The notes under the pieces: model-generated
Told to the model about the DNA's origin: nothing
The model's database searches: none
What the model saw: only the letters and a program-made list of their open reading frames with translations
In this document: positions 11,600 through 21,778 of the stretch, piece by piece
Layout: each line of letters starts with the position of its first letter
Position numbering within the stretch: the first letter of the stretch is position 1
Made by a program: the position numbers and the translations under genes
DNA from: Orobanche coerulescens
Lineage: Eukaryota; Streptophyta; Magnoliopsida; Lamiales; Orobanchaceae
Assembly: GCA_033398695.1 (NCBI GenBank)
Contig: CM065801.1
Location: 104,835,170-104,899,169 of the forward strand
Reading direction: 5' to 3'
DNA length: 64,000 nt

Positions 11600-13288
11600 T
11601 ACAAAATACAAACCACCAATTTAACTTCAAAAGTACCAAAACCAAGCAACACCACCAATATAACTTAAAAAGTACAAAATTAATAAGTTTAAATACAAGT
11701 GACCAAAAGTTACATATTGAAATAACTGATAAGTGGTGCTGCCTTGAATCGTAGGAGTGCCATTATCATCTTGATCACTTGATATTGTTGCACAAAATTC
11801 TCCAATATCGCATAATAAGCGAATTATCTTCATCAATTATCTTCATCATACCGGTCAAGAAATAAGCGTAATCACCCTATAGTCTTCATCTTCATAGTTA
11901 TCATCTTCTCATCTAACTCACATCTTCCGGATCAGCAAGTTCATCTTCTTCAACAGACATCATCTCGCATTTAAGCATATAAAATTTAATCACAAAATAA
12001 GCAATGCAAAACAAGATGATTATGGTAGGAATATTGCAAGTATTTTTCCTTCTATCACTGCATTTAAGCATATAAAACAAATCACAAAAGCAACAATGTA
12101 CACAAGTTGATTACGGTTGGAATAAGTTTAGTCCGAATCGGTGAAAGACATGACCACCGAAACACATTAATGACCAGTGCAGGGAAAAGAGGTCCATTTA
12201 GCTATAATTGAGGGTCGAGTTATAGCTATTCAAAGACGTAAAGAAGTGACCCTGACTTGCATAAGACCCAAAGTGAACCAAAATCATGCTTCATTCAAAC
12301 AAGCAGTGGCAGAGTAATTTCAAGCAAGACACAAGGAAAAGAAACAAAAAAAAATGCATATACGGTTTCACTGCCTGTGAAAATTCGCAATTCCACCCCA
12401 CAAATACAACATCCTTCGTTACCAAATTTTCCCCCTTACAGGAAGGCACATCTCATTTGCTTGTTATTATCAGAAGATCCGAGTAGATGAGTTATGTCAT
12501 ATTAGGGAAAGAGTTTCAGAAAAGCAATAAAGGGAATTAGTAATCATTTTGAGTTACTTTTATATTATTTGTTTCGCCTCTACAGTTGCTTAAATGAGCG
12601 AAAAGGGTAAGACATCAGATAAAAAAAGACGGAATTCACTAAGTCGGCAGATGAAGACATTCACGCGTGCATTGCGAATTTCTTTCTTTAGATTGGTAAG
12701 GCAATTGCATAGGTACCGAAGCAAAAAAGTGAATAAGAGTTCAGAATTACCACAAGACCAACGAAGACCAACTCTGTCATCATCAAATATTTACAACATG
12801 AAGTCGAACAAACCCTGACTAGATCAGCAAAATAGCGAGGATGATTAGTTTGTTATACAAATATCTATGACACAACTCATAGTTTTAGTTCTAGACTGCA
12901 ATAAAGCATAATATGAATGTACTAACAAATAACATGAGGATAATGGGATGCAGTTCTGATTTGAATCATTTCGATCTATTCAAGCTATAAGAGCTCTTAC
13001 GGCAAAAAAAAAAAACAGACTAGATCATACGACAAATCAAATAAACTCTTAAATGATCCTATACAAATTCTTAAATCAGTAGAACAAATCATTGATACAT
13101 CAAGAACTCTAGCACAAATATTTCAGCAGAGAAATCATCACACGTTCTTTCTCAAATTGGCATAATGGCACTAGGTAATTCGGTGCACCCACTGAAATTA
13201 CAGCATTTTCGGAAGGGTGTATCTAAAACCTGAGAACCAAGGTCAACAGGTAGCAAGCAAGGAGTTTCATACCTGTCTCTCCTCTGCA
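11600..13288. other. CACTA interior without recognised gene
   Basis: AT-rich text between the left subterminal array and the 3' end of the RMI2 pseudogene. A 30-base segment (GCATTTAAGCATATAAAA...) is repeated at about 11969 and 12060. On the minus strand, 11900-11975 could encode a short acidic tail (EEDELADPEDVS and stop), which might be a relic of a CACTA gene, but this is weak. Open frames at 12257-12490 and 12594-12818 match nothing I know. Confidence 0.4.
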
Positions 13289-14230
13289 TCAGTCTTCAAA
13301 TAGAGGTAACTCGTAAAAAAGTTTGAAGGCTTCCATGACTTCAAGATACCACATCGGCTCCCTATCGGGAAAAGGGGAAAGATCAACAAGTTTATGAACC
13401 TGTGAAGTAGACCATATCAGATTTGGCATAATTCTGATCTTCTACGAGGAGCCAATGACTAATGACAGAAACAAAAACCAAAAAAGAAAAAAAAAATCCA
13501 TGTTCTTATTTGCTTGTTTGTTTTTTCCTTTTTATTTCTTGATTAAAATAGCTTACGTATATTATATTTACTTGATCAGAGTTCACAACCATTCAATAGC
13601 TAAGAGCTCTAGAATCCATCATGATCATCATCAACATTCATATTCATCTTACAAAAGGTGGAAATATCATTAATTGGTGAAGAAATCTTAAACGACATAT
13701 ATCACACAGGTTACTCGGCAAAAAAAAACTACTAAATCAGACAAGAGTGATAGCATATGAATGTAGAAAAGAATCGAAAAATAAAGAATTTCAAAACAGT
13801 GGTTATCATAAATATCAATTTATAAATCAGTTTATACCTTAAGCATTGGGAGATCGCCTGCGCGGACAACATAAGCTCCAACCACCATGACATACATCCC
13901 TAAAAGAAACACACGCGCAGATAAACCAAGTAAGGGATATTCATATTTGTAAACACACACACACATAGAAGAAGAAGAGGAAGTGACCGACCTGTTACCC
14001 AATGGCGGTCAATAAATTCGCCGGAGAGTATCAATGATGCCGGTTCCATCGTCGAGGATGTATCGACGGCCGACGCCACCACAGTCGGATGAGGAAGGTT
14101 CAGAGACAAGAATGCCCTGCAATTTCCAATGGCTTAGGGTTTACCGATGAGGGAGTAGACTGTCATTGGCGACGGAAGGGTGAAGGTGGGCAGCTTCAGT
14201 TGGAGGCGTGGGGCGCGGAGGAAGGAGAAT
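13289..14230 (-). pseudogene. RMI2: RMI2-like pseudogene (RecQ-mediated genome instability protein 2), three exons
   Basis: RMI2 is the small OB-fold subunit of the RecQ-TOP3-RMI complex that dissolves recombination intermediates in the nucleus. Three exons join with correct splice sites. Exon 1 (about 14122-13992) reads LQGILVSEPSSS..RRYILDDGTGIID, then LSGEFIDRHWVT. Exon 2 (13899-13838) reads MYVMVVGAYVVRAGDLPMLK. Exon 3 (13399-13289) reads VHKLVDLSPFPDREPMWYLE and VMEAFKLFYELPLFED, then stop. The LDDGTG motif and MYVMVVG..VR.G..PM.KVHK..DLS..PDRE.MWYLEV fit my memory of plant RMI2. A short deletion after GIID shifts the frame, and the N-terminal exon is unclear with a stop upstream of LQG. 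The Del element sits just upstream, in the 5' part. Retained introns mean capture at DNA level. The family call is from memory. Confidence 0.7.
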
Positions 14231-14268
14231 GGCAGGATTTGGATGAAGTGATTGATCTGGGGAGTCGA

Positions 14269-16584
14269 TGTAACACCCCAAACTAGGCGGATATTACAGT
14301 GCCGTGAATCCCCGACTGGGACCCACCAGGCAATTGAAAATGATGAATTAAATAATATAATCGTAGTACCGAACCACATTATATTACCAAGTACTCCGAT
14401 GAGGAGTTTAAGTACATTACACCAGGACAAAACGGAATACTAGTATATTTTATATGGAGATAAAATACACCACCCTGAACAAATAAGCATCTCAAACGGA
14501 ATTTGCAGCGGAAAATTACAAATGACGGAATAACTGGAATGATCAAAATGGTGAACAAACGGAATGACTGGGCCCCCTACTAGTATCACTGACTCGCCGC
14601 CAACATGCTCTTCCGTGCCTTTGCCTTGCCGTGACACGAGAACAAAATCCCAACGGGCCGGCTTATACATAACAACAATCCTCAAGGGTTGAAAATACAC
14701 AATCATGATTAACTGAAGTTATGAAATATTCTTAGTTATGAATTACGCTGAAGAGGAGTATCATAGTACGCCCGTAATGTTCTGTGCGAGTGTACAACAC
14801 CCGTCCGTGTACCTAATTAGTCTCACGGTGTAACGCTTTCCCGTGTGCACGGTCTAATGTATCGGTGAACCCAATACATAACCATCGTGTGCCCGACTAA
14901 AAATTCCACACAGCCACACCCGGCCACGCAATATGAACCCAGAAGGTCATATGAACGAGAATGACCGTAATGAATATCAATGAATAAATAATAATCTGAC
15001 AAAGTCAAGAATGACTCACCGAAATGAGGGTAATAATGAAATGAATGATAGCTCAACGAAAAGATTGGAACCGTCGTTCCTTATGACTGAAGTGATTAAT
15101 TGACAATAACAAGTTTTAATATGATTAATACAATGATGAACGAGTTATGATTATGAATGATCAACAACAAAAGGTATGAATATCCTTTTAACCGAGTAAG
15201 AATTAACTTACTCAATACCGGTGACAACAATCCTTCCACGAACGACGTCCTAATTGAGATATCGATCGCTCGAACAACCTTGAATTATACAATATTCAAC
15301 AACCCGTTCAAAATACGAATCAAACACGAATATAACTAACTCAAAACGTCGTTACGAATAAACCAAGTCCATAGAGGCATTAAATCAAACACGTTGTATC
15401 CAAACTCCGATGGTTTACAATCAAACCTCAATATACCAATATCAGAATCTCCAAGAAGTGTTTTAAACCAACAAAACATCTCCAATACGATCAATAATCC
15501 GTTATGAATATCCAAAAATGTGATTATAACAACAATTAGTCGAAAATCCCCAATTCCAACTCGATATTCAAGGTGTTCTTGAATAATCCCTCAATAATCC
15601 AATGAATCCTTATACAAACTCATAATCATATACATATCCCTTCATATAACATGATTATAACGTCCAAAACATCCTATCTCAACACAAAATCAAAGTCCAA
15701 AGTGTTGAAGGAATTACCTCTTGATGATCCAAGTGCTTTAATCCGAAGAACACGCGTTTAATCGAGTATTCGGGCTTCACGATCGAAAGGAGATGAAGAA
15801 AATCAAACACCCAAATGATTTGTGAAGGAAAAACCCTCCCTCAAGCTTCCTCTCTCGGTTTCAAGTGAAAAAAATGGGAAAGGAATGGAAGAAATGCTGA
15901 AAAAACGAATTTAAAGGAGTTGACTGCCTGCCGGACACGGCCCGTGCCGATCGGCACGGTCGTGTCGCGCAGTTGGCCGACAGCTGGCCGACAGGGACTC
16001 GACCGTGTCCTGATTGACACGGTCGCGGCGCTGAGGGCCTTCCGATAGCGACCCGCCCGACAGCGACTCGGCATGACTCGACCGTGTCCTGGGTCTCGGT
16101 CGGGCGTGTCGGCGATGCTCCAGCTTAACCTAAGAGAAATGCACGGCCGTGTCGGACGACACGGCCGAGTCTGGTCGGCGTAAACTTCGCATTTCCGGAC
16201 AAGGCACGGCACGGCCGCGTGTCGACGACACGGCCGAGTTCGGTCAGTGATCGCCAAAATCAAACGACCATAACTCTCTCGTCCGGACCGATTGACTCAC
16301 CGCTTTGAACCATTGGAAAGCTAATTCGATGCTCTATAATATTGCAAAGATTTAGAATTTTTGGAGTTACCAAAAATTAATGGTGATTTAACAAAGTCGA
16401 ACTCATAAGAGGAAAGTTGAAACAATGAACAATAATGATACACAACTCGAAGTTTTTCCGAACGGTGAACCCGGTGAATGAACATGATTGATGAATGATT
16501 ATAATTGAGTGAAAATACACTGAGTGACAATTACAGACTGATAATTACTGAATGAAAAGGAATGAATTACAACTGGGTATTACA
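14269..16584 (-). repeat. Del 3' LTR
   Basis: Left copy. The minus-strand order is: start at 16584, a shared U3 block (GGTTCAAAGCGGTGAGTC, near 16290-16320), a GC-rich palindrome block, a TATA-like TTTAAAT (15909-15915), a candidate donor AG/GTAATT near 15715, and the end at 14269. It is less regular than the right copy in the palindrome block. Confidence 0.93.
15930..16240 (-). repeat. GC-rich palindrome block in Del 3' LTR U3
   Basis: Repeated GGCCGTGTCG / CGACACGGCC inverted motifs (for example 16142-16168 and 16210-16232) lie directly upstream of the TATA-like box. This is a different palindrome from the TAGCG type in the other families, at the same position. Confidence 0.8.
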
Positions 16585-16602
16585 TACTCCCCCCCTTAAA
16601 AG
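16585..16602 (-). promoter_or_regulatory. Polypurine tract of Del element
   Basis: Minus strand reads CTTTTAAGGGGGGGAGTA directly before the 3' LTR start. It would prime plus-strand DNA synthesis during reverse transcription. Confidence 0.85.
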
Positions 16603-16619
16603 GAGTTTCGTCCCCGAAA

Positions 16620-17860
16620 CTAAGGGTCAAACAACTCGGGATAACTCTCCCGCATATTCTCCTCGGTTTCCCAAGTGGCCTCTTCGACTCCATGTCTAGA
16701 CCACTGAATCTTGACCAAAGGGATCGTCTTGTTCCTCAACTGTTTGATTCGCCGCTCTAACACTCGTACAGGACGCTCCTCGTACGAATGATCATCTGCG
16801 ATCTCGATTTCGTCGAACTGGAGTATGTGACTCGGGTCGGCAACATACTTCCGCAACTGAGAGACATGAAACACATTATGAATTCGGCTCAACGCCGGAG
16901 GTAAAGCCAAACGATAAGCTAACTCGCCTACTCGATCCAAAATCTCGAACGGTCCAATGAATCTCGGACTCAACTTTCCCCTCTTCCCAAAACGGAAGAT
17001 ACCACGACTCGGGGATACCTTGACCAACACATGGTTACCAAATTTCGAACTCTAATGGTCGATTTACGGTTATACGCATATGATTTACCGACTCGAGTAC
17101 AACAAACGACTCCTGATCAAAGCTACCTTCTCACGGGCGGCTATAAGCATATCGGGCTCGGTGCCGATTGATTCTGATAAGTCATCCCAACACAACGGAG
17201 ATCGACAACGACGACCGGACAAGGCCTCATAAGGTGCCATCTTAATCGAAGCGTGCCAACTATTATTATACGTGAACTCGATCAACGGTAGTTGGGCTTC
17301 CCAATCGTCCTTCCAATCGAGGACGCAAGCTCTCAACATGTCCTCTAATGTCTGAATAGTCCTCTCTGATTGTCCGTCGGACTGAGGATGAAAGGCGATC
17401 GAGATTAAGCCGAGTTCCCATAGCACGATGAATCGATTTCCAAAAATGTGACACAAACCGTCTGTCACGATCGGAAACGATACTTTTAGGAGTACCGTAG
17501 TCTCACTATCTCTTTGATGAATAGTCGGGCAAGTCTCTCGGGACCCCAAGTATCCTTAATCTCAAGAAAATGAGCTGATTTAGTTAAGCGGTCCACAATC
17601 ACCTGAGATCATATTCATGCCACGACGACTCGTCGGCAAACTCGTGATGAAATCCATAGAAATGTCTTCCCACTTCCATTCGGGAATAGGAAGAGGTTTC
17701 AAGATACCCGCGGTCGCCGATGTTCAATCTTAACTTGTTGTGAGTTAAGCATCTCGAAACAAATTCTGCGACTTCTCGCTTCATATTACTCCACCAAGAA
17801 TTTTGTTTCAAGTCCTTGTACATCTTGCCGCACCGGATGAACAGAATAAGGGGTAGCATG
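16620..17860 (-). pseudogene. Del integrase and chromodomain (frameshifted)
   Basis: Integrase would insert the cDNA, with the chromodomain targeting chromatin. Core pieces visible are IVTDGLCHIFGN (degraded), FHPQTDGQSERTIQTLEDML with the catalytic Glu, and FTYNNSWHASIKMAPYEAL. The C-terminal module follows: [40 protein letters not shown], and chromodomain [20 protein letters not shown] ending PELFDP. The zinc-binding N-terminal part near 17600-17860 is scrambled (FIRCGKMYKDLKQNSWW, CLTHNKLR where CLTCQQVK is usual). Frames change at least three times. Confidence 0.85.
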
Positions 17861-17869
17861 AGCTTCTCT

Positions 17870-19465
17870 CAAAATAGAGTTTTTCAACTCGTCATTCGCG
17901 CAGACGCACAACCGATTCTTAAACCGCAAAAGTCCATCCTCGTGGACCACAAATCCAGGATTTCTGAGCCACATCCTCACGGATGCGCAACAATGAAGGG
18001 TCTGAACTCTGGTTCTCTCCGATTACCTCCTCAAGTGACGATGAAATCTCTAACATACAAAGTTGTCCCCGACTCACTGGGCGGACCTCGATCTCGGTCT
18101 AAGGAATTCTGCCAAGCTCCTTCGAATCGTTAAACGAGCAAGCATCCGCTCTCAACGGACGACTTACGACTCAAGGCGCGGCGACAACGTCGCCTTGCCC
18201 GGTGGTAAAGGATCTCAATATCATAATCCTTGATTAGTTCTAACCACCGCCTGCCGCATATTTAACTCCTTCGAGTAAATATATACTTTAAACTTTTATG
18301 ATCGGTGAATATCCGACAAGTAACGCCATAAAGATAATGACGCCAAATTTTCAAAGCGAACACCACTACCGCTAGCTCAAGGTCGTGGGTCGGATAATTA
18401 ATCTCGTAAGGTCTCAATTGCCGTGAAGCATACGCAATAACCTTCCCATTCTCGCATGAGTACACATCCGAGACCCCGTCTGACGCATCACTATAAACCA
18501 CAAATCCCTCCGTCCCTTGTGGCAAGGAAAGTACAGGTGCTGACATTAATCGGCTCTTGAGTTCCTCAAAACTCCGTTGACACGCGTCGGACCACATGTA
18601 TTTCTTATCCTTCCGCAAAAGGTTCGTCAAGGGTTGAGCGATTTTAGAAAATCCCTCCACAAATCGCCGATAGTAGCCCGCTAATCCGAGAAAACTTCTG
18701 ATTTCCTTAACATTCTTCGAGGTAACCAGTCTCGGATAGCCTCCGTCTTCGAGGGTCGACACGAACTCCGTCTGATGAAATTACATGTCCGAGAAAAGTC
18801 ACCTCGGACATCCGTAACTCGCATTTGGAAAACTTTCCATAGAGTTGCTCTCGCCTCAACACGCCGAGAACTCGATGAAGATGGATCTCGTGTTCCTCTC
18901 GGTTACGAGAATAAATCAAAATGTCATCGATGAAGACAACAACAAATCGATCCAAAAGTCGATGAAGACCCGATTCATTAGTTCCATGAATCTGCAGTGC
19001 ATTAGTTAGTCCGAACGGCATAACCACAAACTCATAATGACCATAGCGTGTTCAAACGCCGTCCTCGCGATATCCGACTCTCGAATCCGTAATCGATGAT
19101 ATCCGGATCTTAAGTCGATCTTGGAAAATACCTGAAGCTCCCGAAGTTGATCTAAGAGATCATCAATACGGGGTAAGGGGTACTTATTCTTGATCGTCAC
19201 CTGTTCAACTCCCGATAATCAATACATAAGCGGAATGAACCATCCTTCTTCTTGACAAATAACACCGGTGCTCCCCACGGGATGCACTCGGTCGAATATA
19301 ACCCTTCTCGAACAACTCTTCAAGTTGGTTCTTCAACTCCGCATTTCGGCGGGGCCATCCAGACGGTGCCTTCGATATCGGAACGCATTGTGCTCCAACT
19401 CGATCGTGAATTCCACATCTCTCTCGTGGAGGTAAACCGTAACTCGTCTGGAAATACATCGGCAT
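17870..19465 (-). pseudogene. Del reverse transcriptase-RNase H (frameshifted)
   Basis: Pieces in order on the minus strand: [20 protein letters not shown] (frame then lost where CIDYRELN should be), [49 protein letters not shown], the catalytic box [53 protein letters not shown], and RNase [44 protein letters not shown]. Comparison with E2 shows that losses fall at CTG/CAG sites, for example where NAPAVFM should follow NA (about 18995-19010). Confidence 0.85.
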
Positions 19466-19559
19466 ATTCTCTCACAACCGGAATATCCGACAACAATATC
19501 GATGATTTTCGGTTTTGGTCATATAGCACCAATAACCAACACATCCTCGATCGAGCAAC

Positions 19560-19930
19560 CGCATCGCTTTCATCAAATTAATGACTTTACTGCAGCAATG
19601 GGATTACCTCCGAAAAACACATTCAACCCCATCGTTCAAAATGATAGTGACCATACGCTACGGACACTAATGATGGCATCATGATGATCCATCCAAATAA
19701 TACCCAAGATGACGTCGTCTCTCGGCAAATCTACCACGATAAGGTCCGCCGCCATACACGACCATGAAATCGAATCGACAATCTCGAATCTCCCGACACG
19801 ATAATTCGCCTACCATCGTGTAGACCAATGACATAAGGCTCACAACTAGTAGCACTACCCGAAGTAGTCTACTCAAACATGACTTCGAAATGAATGAATG
19901 CGATGCACCAAGATCAAAAAGGGTACACAC
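19560..19930 (-). pseudogene. Del retroviral-type aspartic protease (degraded)
   Basis: CTLFDLGASHSFIS marks the active-site region; the usual D-S/T-G triad reads D-L-G. Downstream text is frameshifted, but VVYGGGPYRGRF-like debris occupies the place of [14 protein letters not shown] in E2. Protease would cut Gag-Pol in the virus-like particle. Confidence 0.7.
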
Positions 19931-19990
19931 AAAGTTGAGATAGAATATCGAGTGTACTCGAGATCATTCGCCTCGGATCATCGGTCTTCT

Positions 19991-21284
19991 TCATCTCATA
20001 AATCCGGGGTTTGCTAGTCCCGACCGACGCTCCCGTCGATGGCTAAAAGCTCCACCTTTAGTCGCTCCCGCTGCTTTAAACGACGCCGATTGAGTGGCTC
20101 GATTCAACGCCGACTGCTTCGGTGCCTGAGATGACGTCTGAGTAGGTTTGGAGTCCCTACGGCAAAAACGGGCCTTATGCCCAGCAATCCCACAATTATG
20201 ACACGTGATAGTCTGTCGAGGACACTTGGTACTGAGGTGACCAAGCTCCCCACAGTTAAAACAGGTGATGGCCGAACTGGCCGCTCGAGACTGAGATTCC
20301 GCGGGTTTAGACGACACAGGAGGTCGCTCAGAAAAAGCAGAGCCCGCACGGGGTTTCTTGAAAGTTGTCTGACCGCCTTCAGACTGATTACGATTCTTCG
20401 ATTTCTTGCTAGCAGACGAAGGTTGCTGCTTAGCAATTTCCTTAGCAGTAAGCTCGTAGGTGAGAGCTTTCTCAATGAATTCGGCCAACGTGGTGCAACT
20501 ATGGTTAAGTAACTGAAGTCTCATACGGGGTTTCAGCCTCTTGCTGAAATACTTGATTTTATCCGCCTCTGAATGAATGATGGATGAAGCGAAAGGAAGA
20601 AGTTCCTGAAATTTCTCGGCAATGGCGAGAACATCCTCGTCTGATGAGGGGTCGGGGGTGAGCAATTCAGCGCCTTTGCCTCTCCGAGTGGGGCCGGATA
20701 ATACCTCTCCATCATGAGAGTCTTGAATCGATCCCAAGTACAAGATCCTTCAAAGGGGCTTCAACGACAACCACCAAGAATGTGCGCTCTTACCAAGGTA
20801 GTAAGCCGCAACAGAAACTTTGTGTCCCTCGGGACACTCTACCATAGCAAACAACTTCTCGAAATGCTCGAGCCAATGAATGATATCCGCCGGCTCGGGC
20901 GAGCCCTCAAAAGTAGGTGGCCTCCGACGAGAGATATCGCCGATGATATTACTCACATTCCTCTCTTGCCTCCGAGGTGGCGGCGGAGGAGCTCGCGATT
21001 CCGATTGACGGAGTTATGCATCGTCTCCATCAACCGAGCCATCTGGGGTCATTTGGGCCATCATGCCACTGCATAAATGCGAGTGGGTCAACCCGGACAC
21101 CCTCTCGATCGGGCCGTGTCCTGCACGACTCCCGATAGTGAATGATCGCGTCTGTGTGAATGAGTAGCGGCTGGCCGCTAGATGAATTAGCATTATCCTC
21201 GCATTCGCACGTGTATTCACACGAGCTCTCGGATTCGGCCCGCACCACGGCCTCGTCCTCCTCGTCCTCTGCCACTCTTTCCAT
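19991..21284 (-). pseudogene. Del gag (nucleocapsid with two zinc knuckles, frameshifted)
   Basis: Gag would form the virus-like particle and bind RNA. Pieces: RRRPPTFEGSPEPADIIHWL and EHFEKLFAMVECPEGHKVSV of the capsid region, KIKYFSKRLKPRMRLQLLNH, then two CX2CX4HX4C knuckles, CFNCGELGHLSTKC and CHNCGIAGHKARFC. Frame breaks separate the N-terminal, capsid and nucleocapsid parts. The N-terminal piece at 21030-21284 is acidic and its start is not certain. Confidence 0.8.
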
Positions 21285-21763
21285 ACCGAAGTGGAAAGTT
21301 ACATGATGATTAAATCTCCCACATGAATATCACGTTATGATTACGTAATTAAATGATGAAAATGAGCATACACGTTCTAACACAATGATTATATGAATGA
21401 TTAATCGAGGTGACATGATTATCCGATGAAACTATTGAAATGATTATCTTGAACAAGTTAACAAGATTAATGATATGATCATCCGATCAACAATCGAGTA
21501 ATGAAATGAATTGAGTGATTAATGAGTTAAAATGACCGTCTGGGTCAAAATGAAAATGATGATGGAGGATTGTTAATCGATAAATTATGAATGAGTGATA
21601 ATTGCCGTAAATTATACCATGGCGTTAGAAGTCTTACGCTTCTTTCTTGGCCTGATTGGCTCGGCATCCGCACAGTCACACGTGACGCGAAAGTCCAATG
21701 ATACTAGTCCGATGACAATGATTTCAAATGAGACATAACTTGGAGGGTAGTATTCAAAACCAC

Positions 21764-21776
21764 GCTCCGATACCAA
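21764..21776 (-). promoter_or_regulatory. Primer binding site of Del element
   Basis: Minus strand TTGGTATCGGAGC, a one-base variant of TGGTATCAGAGC, the complement of the 3' end of plant initiator tRNA-Met. It lies 2 bases from the LTR end. Confidence 0.85.
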
Positions 21777-21778
21777 CT

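Noticed and set aside
15157..15339. 60-codon frame identical at 22657-22839
   Set aside because: Both lie in the Del LTRs and are antisense to the element; identity reflects the youth of the LTR pair.
16620..17030. Chromodomain frames as host chromatin genes
   Set aside because: They are the integrase C-termini of Tekay/Del elements, directly followed by polypurine tract and LTR.
20177..20512. Plus-strand frames over the Del gag and pol (also 17816-18133, 19252-19581, 28673-29094)
   Set aside because: Shadows of the minus-strand gag-pol genes; their peptides match nothing.
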